A stretch of 64,000 nt of DNA from Calliopum simillimum. Its lineage: Eukaryota > Arthropoda > Insecta > Diptera > Lauxaniidae. The stretch covers positions 65,858,228 to 65,922,227 of the forward strand of contig OX638369.1 of the NCBI GenBank assembly GCA_951812925.1. The letters run 5' to 3'. This document shows, in pieces, positions 45,132-56,526 of this stretch. A program made the translations under genes and the position numbers. Position 1 is the first letter of the stretch; every line of letters begins with the position of its first letter. The notes beneath the pieces were generated by a model that saw only the letters and a program-made list of their open reading frames with translations, made no database searches and was not told the DNA's origin.

Positions 45132-46290
45132 TTTATTTTAATTTGCAAAAAAAAAGTTAATTTTATTTAAACACAAAAGTCAACATAATTCTCACACATT
45201 TTACTGTAGTAGAAAAGCTATTCAAATTTACTTAATTGTTTTGTGTAGCAAAATAGCTATCTTGTAGCTAAATTTCTTAAATGTATTTTGTTGTTGTTTA
45301 GAGCGGATTTGCCCTATTACCCTTTTGCCACACTAGTTGCCCTACTTCGTGAACACCGTTTATAATTTTTATTTTTTAAATAGCTAAAAGTGCAGAAGCC
45401 CTTCAAATATTTTTAAAGTTATTGGGGTCGAAAGAAGTCTTTTACCGGTCCGGTTCTCAAAATTGGTAGATTTTTTCAAATCGTTATTTCTGTCAAAAAT
45501 TGGCTCATAGTTTTAGCAACATATTAAGATTAGGTTAGACTTGCACTGGAGATGTCCGGTGTCATCATCATCTTGTATACCTAGTTTAATATTTCATTGT
45601 CAACCTATTAGAACTATTTCGAAATTTTTATAATATCCAAAATGGATTTGGGACTCTTTTGAGCAAAATCTTCAAGAGAGTAGAAGAAGTGACTTTCGAA
45701 CACTGTATAACGTCGGTTTGCCAGCGCTAGGTATTCACATGGAAAATGAAAAATGAACTCTTCGACGTCAGGATCTTAAGAACTTTTACAAAGATCTATT
45801 ACGTCAGTAAACACCAATCTTGAGGTATGCCTGCATATAAAATAATACCTTGTAATTACCCCAATGAAAATTCTGAGGCTTCGGCTAGCTAATGAGATAA
45901 TTTTACGTGTTATATTAGCGTATTAAAATGGCCAAATTGCCCTCGACGTAGAACATGATGTTTAGTTAGACCATCTAAAATTAGCTCAAAAAATAAATGC
46001 AAGTGATTTCATAATATAGGTTTCAAAAATTGTGTTGAAAACCCCTTCCTACCAAGTTCGTCAATATTAATAATAGTTCTATAATATTATTTAAAAAAAA
46101 AAGGATTTTGCAGTTGAGTAGCAGAGGGTAATATCTAAGGTAATTTTCAGCACAGAATTTGAGTTTTCTATAACGCCAAGATTTTAAAAAATTAAATCCA
46201 AATCGCAATTCTTAAATTTTTTTTTATGAATTCTACGGATGTGTGACGCAAAACGACTTTCTCAGTCGACTGCTCGATTCATACTGAATG
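45132..46290. other. Unassigned AT-rich spacer
   Basis: No recognisable coding sequence or element. Confidence 0.3.
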
Positions 46291-46299
46291 AAAATATTT

Positions 46300-46925
46300 A
46301 TTATTAGCTACCAACAATGAAAATACATTGATGGTTGGAGCTTACTGTTCAGTGTTTTTGAGTAAAACAGCAATAAAAACACAAAAAACAAGTCAAAAAT
46401 ACACATAAATAAAAAAAGCAAAAAAATGTATCGGAAGGCTGGTTTGCGTTACTAGTTTCGGGACCCACCACAGGTCAAAATTGACTATAATAAGTCAATT
46501 CCTCATCAGACGCTTTGCCGACATCTTATAGAATTTTGCAAGCATACTTTATTTAACTTTTAGCATAGATTAAACGAGAATCACAGCTACAAGAAAAACA
46601 CAGCACATGCAAAAATTCCAATTTCTTTGTTTTTTCCCCTTATATGCATTGCCCTGCCGTCGTGAGCCATCGATATTATACTATTTTTGCATAGCGCTTC
46701 GTTTGCAAGGTTTTTTGCCGAGACAAAACGAAGTAGCAAGCGCATTCGTATGTGTATCAGTTGGCTCTCTGAGGTTTTCTATTTTTTTTGTTTTTTGGAA
46801 CAGATGATGATTAACATTATTAGCTACCAACAATGAAAATACATTGATGGTTGGAGCTTACTGTTCAGTGTTTCTGAGTAGCTAATAATATTAATCATCA
46901 TCTGTTCCAAAAAACAAAAAATTAG
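46300..46925. repeat. 65-bp direct repeat and 40-bp-stem hairpin
   Basis: TTATTAGCTACCAACAATGA...GCTTACTGTTCAGTGTTT (46303-46362) is repeated almost exactly at 46818-46882. The second copy forms the loop of a hairpin whose arms, GTTTTTTGGAACAGATGATG...TTATTAGCTAC (about 46788-46828) and its complement (46876-46918), pair with one or two mismatches. Confidence 0.75.
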
Positions 46926-47344
46926 AAAATTTTTATATTAGTCCGGGAGCCGTCAATACTAAAAGTGCCGTCATTGCGGATTCTGAAATTTTTAATGAAA
47001 AATGGTAGTTTACACTTAGACGAATAAGAAAAGCTTTGTCAGCGTGGTTGTCGTTTGCCGAAAATATTTTTAAATGATTTTTGAATCATTAAATTTTCGG
47101 AATGTTTTACCGTCATCGCGGATTTTGATCAATCTTACAATATATTAATCAATGTTAAATTTCATAACCATTCAGAAATCCGACCGACCAAATTTTTTTG
47201 CCGAAAATGACCGGCAGACCTATTTTAATGGTGCTACAGTGGTAACAATTTCTCTCACTGAAATTTGTTTTTTTTTTTAAATTTTAGTGTTTTAATGTAA
47301 AATTTAAAAATATCTTGGTATGCGAGCTTAAAAACTACCGGAAG

Positions 47345-47870
47345 TATCGTGCATACCAGTTTTCATACCCAGGGCATATTCACTTTGCCTTTCTGTTTGT
47401 AATGCAGAGAAGAAGTCGTGGCAGGTATATAAATGAGTATATAATATTGATCAGCGATGCCTCCTGATTCGATATAGCCATGTTCTTCTCTCTGTCTGAC
47501 TGTCCATCTGGCTGGGTGGTTGCCTGTCTGTGGAATTATTTTTCACAAAAAAATTAATTTTGTACATTGAATTCGTTGTAAAATTAAGCTCGTGGGATTG
47601 AAAAAGACCGAAATCAGTGGACGGACACGCCCACCACCCACACTGAAAGCTTAATTTTTGGAGCAAAATATGTAGATGTAAATACCAGGGACAGTATGTG
47701 AAAGCTCTGGACAAAAACTATGTGAATTTGGACGAAAGGGCGTCGTACCACCCAGAAAGCCAAAAGTTACAAAATGCGTTTTTTAAGATAATCCAACCAA
47801 ATTTTACTCAGACACTAAGAATAGTAAATTCAATCTCTGAGCAAAAACTAGACTAAGACAGACAGGAACG
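47345..47870 (+). repeat. Interspersed TATACCC repeat in foldback loop
   Basis: CATACCCAGGGCATATTCAC at 47367, GATTCGATATAGCCATGTTC near 47465, GGACGGACACGCCCACCACC near 47620, and a monomer with AAAGGGCGTCGTACCACCC near 47735. Confidence 0.75.
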
Positions 47871-48562
47871 TGTGATTAATAGTTCAATAAATAAAAGTTA
47901 ATACAGAAGTTAATGTTCAACTCAGGTTTATTTATTAATAATCATCCAAATCATTTATATGAAAATTATACATAGATTCCTTCCTCTTATCCTCCTCATT
48001 TTGTTGTTTGCTCAAAATTTTTTAACTTTTAATGATGCTGATGGGCCACGACGCTTCAAGATTACTGCCTTCGTTTAATTGTCATCCACATCCAGTTGGT
48101 TCATAAAATATAAATAAAACATTTTTATGTATTATATCTGTATAATGCTGCCTCGTCGAAAACTATATAGGATAACGACACTTTTCACTTATATTTTTTT
48201 TCTATGCCTGCCACGCTTTCTTCTCTGCATTATAAACGTAATACATCGGGCTGTTTCTAAGCCCGCATACTAAGATATTTTTAAATTTGACATTAAGACA
48301 CGTAAATTAAAAAAAAAAAAATAACAAATTTCCGAGATAATAGAGGAATTGTTCCCACTGTCGCACCATTAAAATAGGTCTGCCGGTCATTTTCGGCAAA
48401 AAAATTTTGGTCGGCAGGATTTTTTCTGAATGGCTATGAAATTAAGTATCGACTAATATAAGATTGATCAAAATCCACGATGACGGTAAAAAATTTAATA
48501 ATTCAAAAATCATTTAAAAATATTTTCGGCAAACTACAATGACGCCGACCAAGCTTTTCTTA

Positions 48563-49741
48563 GGGCCAGTTTTTCAGTGCAAGTTAAACTCATTTTCTGG
48601 ATTAAACTAAGTTTAAACTCAGGAATGAGTTTTTCAGTTAATGTTAAACGTAGTTTAAACTAAGTTTTACTGAACAATATTGGCCATTTAAATTCCGTTT
48701 AACCTATAATTTTGTTTTGACAACTGTTGATAAATAAATCAAAATTGACATATTTTATAAAAAATAAAACAGAAAAAAACAAATAAATAAATGAATAAAA
48801 AAATCCACAATTTGGAAAAGAAGAATTTATTTCAGTTCTGAAGTTTATTCTTCGTCTTTTATTTTATTTTGAAAATAAGTAATTCACAAACTTCACTTTT
48901 GACCACTATTTTATGTGATCACGTTCTGCATATGATTTTCAATCAGTATGACCATGAAATTTCTTAAACATTGGAGCAACCAAGGTGCCCTTGGGCAAAG
49001 CTTTGATACTGGCTCCCTTTACTAGGCACCCACGTCCCAACCGGGTACATTTTTCATTAAATCAGCTTCTTCAGCGGTGATATAGTAAATGTAGGCCAAC
49101 TGTTGTGGTGGCCAACCCCAATAATTGAAAGCCTGAAAAATAACTTTTCGCAGGAATACGCGCAATCGAAATTTTCTTGTAGCCACCCGCTGCTTTATTG
49201 TTGCTGATTTTAGGAAACTTTTCTAAAATTTAAATTTCTCGCTGCGAGTTGTCAAAAAATTTCAATATTTATAAGTCAACAGCTTGTCATTTTTCAGTAA
49301 TGCCTACTAAAAATCAAAGTAACGAGTTTCAGTTAAACTCCAAAAATATATAAATAACAAGATGGGCAAACTTCAACGAGTAAGCTACTCGTCTTTTCGC
49401 GAAATGAGGGCCAGCTGCAAATAATGTCGCAGAAAACGTAATAAATTGTTGCTGCGTTAAAATTTTTTGAAGTTTCATAATAAACACAATAAAAATATTA
49501 AGAATTCCAAAAAAAAAAAAAATCCAGCAATACACTTATCGTCTTGTCGCTTTGCGTGACATTTTTCCGAATGGCCCTGTTCTTCCGAAAATCAAGTAAC
49601 GAGCTGACCATCTTATTATTGTATATTTTTGTAAACTCACACTGAAAAAGTCATTTCATATTTAAAAGAGTTTAACAATTTAAACGCGTTTAATAAAACG
49701 TCGTTTAAACGAAGTTTAAACTTGCACTGAAAAACTGGCCC
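48563..49741. mobile_element. MITE carrying an NDUFA13 gene fragment
   Basis: Inverted ends GGGCCAGTTTTTCAGTGCAA / TTGCACTGAAAAACTGGCCC, flanked by TTA (48560-48562, 49742-49744). The matching site in the left foldback arm (about 47013-47030, CGAATAAGAAAAGC) is uninterrupted, confirming insertion at TTA. Subterminal GTTTAAAC-rich blocks at both sides. The interior at 48903-49200 is an NDUFA13-like sequence. Confidence 0.9.
48903..49200 (-). pseudogene. NDUFA13/GRIM-19 fragment inside the MITE
   Basis: NDUFA13 (fly ND-B16.6, GRIM-19) is a single-pass subunit of mitochondrial complex I. On the minus strand, KAAGGYKKISIARIPAKSYF followed by SGFQLLG and a VGLHLLY hydrophobic stretch matches the N-terminus up to the transmembrane helix (49195-49090). 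After a deletion and frameshift come EEADLMKNVPGWDVG (49072-49026) and the C-terminus ALPKGTLVAPMFKKFHGHTD, then a TGA and KSYAERDHIK. The middle coiled segment is missing, and in-frame stops follow WDVGA. No intron remains in the retained part, which would fit a processed origin, but the original exon structure is not known here. It lies wholly between the inverted ends of the host element. Confidence 0.75.
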
Positions 49742-49805
49742 TTATTCGTCTAAGTGTAAACTACCATTTTTCATTGAAAATTTCAGAATCCGCGATGACG
49801 GCACG

Positions 49806-49971
49806 TTTGGTATTGCCGGCTCCACGCCTACATTTTTTTACGCCTTATATTTTTTTCCTCTTTTATTTCTAGATATTCTTTGTTTTGAATATTAACCCCT
49901 CGGGTGACCTTCAGGAATCTCCTATCGATATGATTTTTTGGTTCTTCACCTACCTAGCAAATTTTATCAAA
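49806..49971. other. Short spacer left of Copia
   Basis: No feature recognised; 49972-49976 (ATAAC) is the left TSD of the Copia insertion. Confidence 0.3.
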
Positions 49972-49976
49972 ATAAC

Positions 49977-50130
49977 TGTTAAATTGTACGAAGTTTTTAT
50001 TTGAGACTAAAAAATGTTTTAAGTATTTTACAATTGACATAATACAATTTTCATGAATACTCAATATTATTATAACAAGTGTTTAAACACAAAGTACATA
50101 TATAAACTATAGATGTTGCTATATCCAACA
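49977..50130 (-). repeat. Copia 3' LTR
   Basis: 154 bp, nearly identical to 54114-54267. Confidence 0.95.
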
Positions 50131-50144
50131 CACCTCCTCAACAG

Positions 50145-53100
50145 CTATTCCGTCATAAATTTGAAGATAATGAACTCAAATTTTGGTCTAGGTAAAGGCT
50201 TTGTAAGTACATCAGCAAGCATCTCGGTTGAGGGACAGTACTGCATATCTACTTCATCCATTGTTATTAGGTCTTTTTATAAATTTGTAGCGTACATCGA
50301 TATGTTTTGTTCTGGCGCTAAATTTCTCAGACAAAGCAATGCGAATACAACTCTGGTTGTCTTCATACATAACGATAGGCTTCTGAAACTTAAAATTAAT
50401 ATGAATTAGTAATTGTTTGACCCATAGTAATTCTTGTGCTGCTTGAGAGGCTGCAACGAACTCCGCTTCAGTCGAAGATAAAGCAACAGTTGTCTGCTTT
50501 CGTGTGTTCCATGAAACTAAGCTGTCACCCATCATAAATAGAAATCCACTCGTTGATTTTCGATCTGAGTGGTCTCCTCCCCAATCAGCATCCACAAAAC
50601 ATTTGATTGATAAATCAGAATTTGACATAAATTTGAGCATTCTATTTTGGGTAAAGTTGAGATATTTAATCACCTTTTTCACAGCTTCCCAGTCACATTG
50701 CCTAGGATCACTTACTCTGCGACATAAATATCCAACTGCAGCAGAAATATCTGGTCTGGTGGTCATCGAAATATGAAGTAAGGTTCCAATAGTACTTCGA
50801 AATAAATTGTTATCCATAATCTTGTTATTCTCAGTTAATAATGTAGGATAGTCAACGTTCATCGGAATGCTAGAAAATTTGGATTCTTCAAGATGAACTG
50901 AGCTTACAAGATCAGCGATTTTTCTTTGCTGTGATAAAAATATATTTCCGTTATTATCTCTTATCACTTGCATTCCCAAAAATAGCGAAACAATCCCTAA
51001 ATTTTTCATCTCAAAGTTATAAGCTAAATTTTGGAAAATATCATTAATTTCATTTAAATGACGTGCGCAGACTAAAATATCATCTACGTATATTAATAAA
51101 TAAATAAGCTCGCTGTCTTTTCCTTCTTTGGTATAAAGACAGTTATCGGCTGGGTTTTTCTTAAAATTCATTGCTTGCAAAACGCTATCCAGCTTCTTGT
51201 TCCAAGCTCTTCCTGCTTGCTTAAGGCCGTACAGAGATTTTCGCAATCGGCACACATAATCTTCTTGTCCCTTAATTGCATATCCCTCCGGTTGAACCAT
51301 ATAAATTTCCTCATCTAAGTTGCCGTTTAAATATGCAGTTTTCACATCAAAATGATAAATTTGCAAGTTCTTTTTGGCTGAAATACTTAACAAAATTCTG
51401 ACAGTAATATATTTACCAACTGGTGCATATGTGTCGTCGTAATCCTCGCCAAACTTCTGTGTATACCCTTTTGCAACAAGTCGTGCTTTATACTCCAATT
51501 TATCGTCAGCTGTCTTTTTAATTTTAAAAATCCACTTTGATCCAATTGGTTTCTTATTTAAAGGCAATTTTACGAGATCCCACGTTTTATTGTCCATAAT
51601 TGACTTTATTTCTTTATCAGTTGCAATATTCCACTTCTTACGCTCCTCCTCCTCAAGATTAAGCATTTCTTTCCAAGATCTGGGCTCAGCTATATAAGCA
51701 GAATGAGTAAATTTTGATGGTACTTTCCTTTCACGACTAGAACGCCTCAAAGTTACTTCATTATGAACTTCACGTTCTTCTGCCGAGACTTGATTTTCAA
51801 CTTCACTACATTCTTCACTATGTTCTTCGCTAGATTTCCGAACACTAGCTTGCTCTTGTTCTTCGGAAGAGTCCGCGGATTCGTACTGATCCAACTCTTC
51901 AGAAACTTCTTCAATATCAATACACTCTGAATCTTCACTTGATTTTTCTTTTTCCAATGATATCGTAACCCTTTTGTTGATTTTACTTTCCTTAATGTAA
52001 GGACCCTTTGTTTCTTCGTCAAATTTCACATCTCTGCTTACAATGATAGTATTCGTCTCTGGAAATAAAATTCGGTAACCTTTTGACTCCAAGCTATATC
52101 CGACAAATATTCCTTCCTTCGAAACATTATCAAGCTTCTTCCGTTTGACATTTGGGATCATAGCAAATGCCTGACAACCGAATACTCTTATGTTATCTAA
52201 ATTTGGCTTGCGATTATTTAAAACCTCGTATGGTGTCTTGTTATATATATGAGTACTAATGCGATTCTGCAAATATGTTGCAGTCATAATGCACTCACCC
52301 CAGTATTGTTTACCAAGTTTAGCATCTTCCAGCATAGCTCGAACCATTTCCATCAGTGTTCTGTTCTTGCGCTCCGCAACACCGTTTTGTTGAGGTGAGT
52401 AAGGAACTGTTGTTTGAGTCTTAATACCTTCTTTACGTAAAAATTCTTGAAGTTCCCCACTCACATATTCTCCACCGTTGTCCGATCTGAGTACCTTAGG
52501 CTTTCTTCCGTATATATTGTGCACCTCTGCTACGAACTCCTTAAACTTTGTAGCCACCTCACTTTTGTGATTCAGGAGGTAAGTAAAAGTGTATCTGGAA
52601 AAATCATCAATAAAGGTTAAAAAATAACGTTTACCTCTCGGAGTTTTAACTTCAAGTGGTCCACATATATCGGAGTGGATCAGGTCAAAAGGATTTAGCG
52701 TTTTTGTTTGGCTTTCCTTCGGAAACGGAATGCGAACGGATTTTGAAACTATACATGTGCGGCACTTATAATCTTCATCGCATTTTGTAAATTTCAGGCC
52801 ATCCACTATATTTTGTGACTCTATTTTTTCAATATCTTTGAAGTTTCTGTGTCCCAATCGCCTGTGCCAACGATGAATACAGCTTTTCGTTTCCATATTA
52901 GCAACTCTGGATTCTTCCAGCACCTCGATCTCATATAAACTTGCTCCCATTTTCCCAACCATGAAACACTTTTCGCCCTTTGAAATATAGCAGTTCTTGC
53001 CATCGAAGGATACAACGAATCCTTGTTCAGTTGCTCGTTTAACTGCAAATAAGTTTCCATTTAGTCCGGGTACATATAATACCTTTTGAAGTCGAAGGTT

Positions 53101-54021
53101 TATCTTTCTGCTTCCATCCCAGCATTCTAAAAGAACATCTCCCATTCCTTCGGCCGTCAAACAGCTCCCATCCGCGATAAAAATCGAACTTGTTGCCTTT
53201 GTGTCTATGGAAATAAACAGTGATCGATTACTTGTCATATGACAAGACGCACCTGAATCGATTATCCATTTGTCCACCACAACTTCTGTTGCTCCGCCTT
53301 GCAAACATAGCTCTCCCGCGGTTCCAGCAATTTCCGCCAATGATTTCTTCCTCGCTGGGCAGTCCTTTTTGAAGTGACCATGTTTCTTACACCAGAAACA
53401 TATGACTCCTTTCCCTTTTTCATATTTCTGCACCGATTTCAATACTTGCACGTCATTTAATCCTGTGCATGATTCTCTTCTTCGCTCTGCTTCGTCCAAT
53501 AATTTTCCTGTGACGTACTCAATACTTAAGTCGTCTTCGGATCGTCCTTCTAAAGCTGTAACCATACTGCCGTAGTCTTCAGGTAAACTGCATAAGAGCA
53601 TGGCAACGATATGGCTGTCTTTGAACTCTTCACCGCGACCTTGTAGCTCGTTTCGCATCTGCAACATTTTAGCAATATGTTCTCGCATGTCGGCACCTTC
53701 GTGGAAATGTAGGCTGTACATTTTTCGGAGCAGATACATTTTTGATGATAAGCTCTTACGCTCATAGATCTCGGCAAGCACCAACCACATTTCCTTGGCA
53801 TATTTTTTCGTACGGATATGAACCAATTGTTCGTCATCTACTGCTAATGAAATTGTAGCCATTGCCTTACGGTTATCCGTCTTGAAAGTCGTTGTCTCAG
53901 GATTTGGTATTTCCCCATCTACAACATACCAAACTTCGGCATGGGAAAGCAGCATTTCCATTCGGAATTTCCATGTTTGGTAATTGCTTCCATTAAGTTT
54001 GTCGATTGAAGCTTTTTCCAT
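50145..54021 (-). CDS. Copia gag-pol polyprotein, C-terminal frameshift
   Basis: A single frame of 1255 codons starts at the ATG at 54021. In order: Gag (1-200) with a CCHC zinc knuckle at C208-C211-H216-C221; protease with DSG at 255-257; integrase with an HHCC finger (H386, H391, C420, C423) and catalytic D451, D514, E550; an acidic linker rich in Ser/Glu (690-750); reverse transcriptase with YVDD at 978-981; and RNase H with FVDADWGGD and STEAEF. The frame ends at 50254, just after HIDVRYKFIK. The usual last ~40 residues, including ADVLTKPL, are readable in the next frame down to a TAG at 50145-50147. One extra base in the A-rich TATAAAAAGA run would explain this. Everything else is intact, so this is either a very young defective copy or a sequencing slip. 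Confidence 0.93.
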
Positions 54022-54113
54022 TTTAGAATTTTCTTTTTATTAATGCGCGTTGTGAAAAAAAATTAAAACTTTTTTTTTTTTTTTTTAAATTTTAAAATGT
54101 GGCGCCCATAACC

Positions 54114-54267
54114 TGTTAAATTGTACGAAGTTTTTATTTGAGACTAAAAAATATTTTAAGTATTTTACAATTGACATAATACAATTTTCATGAATACTCA
54201 ATATTATTATAACAAGTGTTTAAACACAAAGTACATATATAAACTATAGATGTTGCTATATCCAACA
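54114..54267 (-). repeat. Copia 5' LTR
   Basis: 154 bp; drives transcription leftwards. Followed on the minus strand by the primer binding site at about 54113-54100. Confidence 0.95.
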
Positions 54268-54272
54268 ATAAC

Positions 54273-54630
54273 ATCTATGTTTTGTGAGATATAATGAGAT
54301 GTAACGAAAAGTATCGAAAAAATATGGCGCAAAAATTGTCGAGGCCAGTTCAGTGTCAGTTCAAAAAGTTACTGAAAAAAGAAATGAAATCTATCTAAAC
54401 CTGTCTCAATAAAGAACCAAATAAAAGATATAGAGAGAGAATGGAGCAATATATCAGTTTTTCCAGAGCATGAAAATTTAATGCATTTTAATTTTTTATT
54501 TTATTCGAATTGACGAATGTGAGTTGATGCAAAGAAGCCAACGAGCAGAATCATTGTTCAATTTTTTCCGATGTTTACGTATGACAAGTGACGCACGTGA
54601 AAAAAGCCCTTTTGAGGGCGCTGAAGTTGC
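54273..54630. other. Spacer right of Copia
   Basis: AT-rich, no recognised gene; possibly the 3' end of the adjacent hAT element. Confidence 0.3.
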
Positions 54631-54639
54631 AGGAATTGA

Positions 54640-56526
54640 AAAGAAATCGCGAGCATTTTAGATAAAACGGGAAATTGTTATTGATGCTTTGTCCACCAAT
54701 TCAGTTGCTCTTGCTTGGCCAAAATATTCATGCAGCTCTCCTTTGGGGTTTTAAATTCCTGTGTTCGAGAAAAATGTTGCATATAAAGTGTTGAAGTCTA
54801 TAACATCCTCATCATTCTGGAGATCTTGGATCCTTTTTGCTGGTGAACTAGGTTGTTGGTTTTGACTGAAATACTCAAGATGAATTTCTTCGAATTTTTC
54901 GTTTCTTTTGTTTCATATCTCTTCCCCAACTAGTTATGTTAAACGTTTCAAGCTTCTGCCGAGGATCAAAAATAAATACTAAACAATAAACCCAGTTAAA
55001 CATTCTATAGTGTATTAAAATTTTGTCTCGGGCGGCTTTGTAGGCGACAATAAGTTTTTCATCTTCTCTTGATCGATCACGTTTTGAATCTAATCGCATT
55101 ACAGATTTTTCAAGTTTATCCCGTACAAGATTAAGCGATACAACGACATTAGGTAATGAAACGTATTTCTCACCACCGAGCTTTATGGTAAGATTTTTAA
55201 AATTAAGAAGAAATTTCTAAGCTTTTTTTAAAATGTGCCATTTTTGTTTATTAATTTGAAAACGGGCTACGTCATGTAAAATATCACATAGTGTTTTAAT
55301 TCCTTTTTTAACTTTAAGTGCTACATCAATCATATCATAGGTGGAGTTCCACCTAGTAGGACAATCAGGAATAGGGTTCAGTGACTGCACTCCTGCAGTC
55401 TCACATGCTGAATGAAATTTCTTTTTTAAAAGCTCACTTCTTTTATTTTAGAGAAAATAGATCTTAATTTGGATAAAGTTGTAGTAGAATCATCGATTTC
55501 TCGTATACATTCCGTGTTTTTTGTCTCTACATCTTCATTATTAGTTTCATATCCTGTTTTTTCATCGGTTGTATCGCCGTGAAATGCTAGATTTAGCTCT
55601 CTAGTAAATCTTGGACACCCAAATTTAAAATATGAGCCAAGCAACGAAAATGCTGGTTTTCATGATCAAAGTGATATTGCTGAAGCATTGTCGACTGTAA
55701 TGCCGCTGTACTTTACTTTTTAAAATGAATTCCTCTAAATAATTATAAAAAATGTTGGCAATGTCTTTACCTGTGTGCTTGCCATTAAGAGGAAGAAAAT
55801 CCAAAACCAAAAATTGGAGAGTCCAGTTATTATAAATGAAATGAATGGTTATAACATTTTCCTGCTACTGATATCCATCCGTCAATTGTTAATGAAATTT
55901 TTCGATTCACAATTTTGCAGAAAATCCTTAAGGTGACTATGAAGTTCTTTAAAACGTTGATCTATTTGGCGACGAAGGCTGAACCGATCAGGAAATTTTA
56001 TTCCTGGACAAATGAACTGAAAATATGCTCGCGTATCTTCATCATTAAAAAAATTGATAAGGGAGGTATTTTTTACAAATTCAGTCGACTGTAGCTATTG
56101 TTAAGTTCTTTTGTTGTAAGTTATCCTTTGATAAATTAAAAGAAAAAATGAGTAGGCATGAAATAATTTTAATTTATAAATTACGTTTACCTGTGCAACA
56201 GATTTGAAAAAAGATTATACTTATGCTTTTCTTTTGCTTTTGGGGAAACAGTTTTAAAGCCTCCTTCTATTCGTATGTGCTGATTGTATATGTCTTTTCA
56301 AACCAGACGTATTCGATTTTTCATTTTAAACTCAACTATTTTGTTTTTTTTCGTATAATTTGCAAATACCTAAATGGCAGTCAGTTCCATTAATTATTTT
56401 GAAAAATTCCCAAAATTTACTTTTAATCTTTTTAACTTTCTTCAGATAAACTTCAATCCCTCTAACATCACTGGAGTCTGATGAAACTCCATATGTATTT
56501 AAAAAATTAATAGCGATCCGTACCAT
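54640..56526 (-). pseudogene. BED-finger hAT transposase pseudogene
   Basis: Read leftwards from an ATG at 56526, several frames give pieces of a ZBED-type hAT transposase. A BED-like finger comes first (KSKFWEFFKIINGTDCHLGI), then a SGLKRHIQSAH-like stretch after a frameshift. A central RNase-H-fold block follows (LDFLPLNGKHTGKDIANIFY; a HxDHENQHFRCLAHILNL-type region around 55640), then a WNSTYDMI-like region near 55340 and the insertion domain REDEKLIVAYKAARDKILIH and VFIFDPRQKLETF (54950-55099). Stops and frameshifts separate every block, and the C-terminal dimerisation motif is not readable. It is a different hAT lineage from the element at 8.3-10.0 kb. Terminal repeats were not located. 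Confidence 0.75.

Larger units (their letters stand above)
46968..49805. mobile_element. Foldback with GTGCCGTCAT arms
   Basis: The left arm, 46968-47330 (GTGCCGTCATTGCGGATTCT ... TAAAAATATCTTGGTATGCG), is mirrored at 48262-48560 plus 49742-49805. The right arm is split by a 1179-bp MITE. The loop (47330-48260) includes a TATACCC repeat and unassigned DNA. No coding capacity of its own. Confidence 0.85.
49977..54267 (-). mobile_element. Complete Ty1/Copia retrotransposon
   Basis: 4291 bp with two 154-bp LTRs (49977-50130 and 54114-54267; termini TGTT...AACA) and a perfect 5-bp TSD ATAAC (49972-49976, 54268-54272). On the minus strand GGTTATGGGCGCC directly follows the 5' LTR and fits the copia-type primer site for an internal part of initiator tRNA-Met. 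TTGAGGAGGTG directly precedes the 3' LTR as polypurine tract. The LTRs differ at one base that I could see (ATGTT versus ATATT), so the insertion is recent. Confidence 0.96.
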
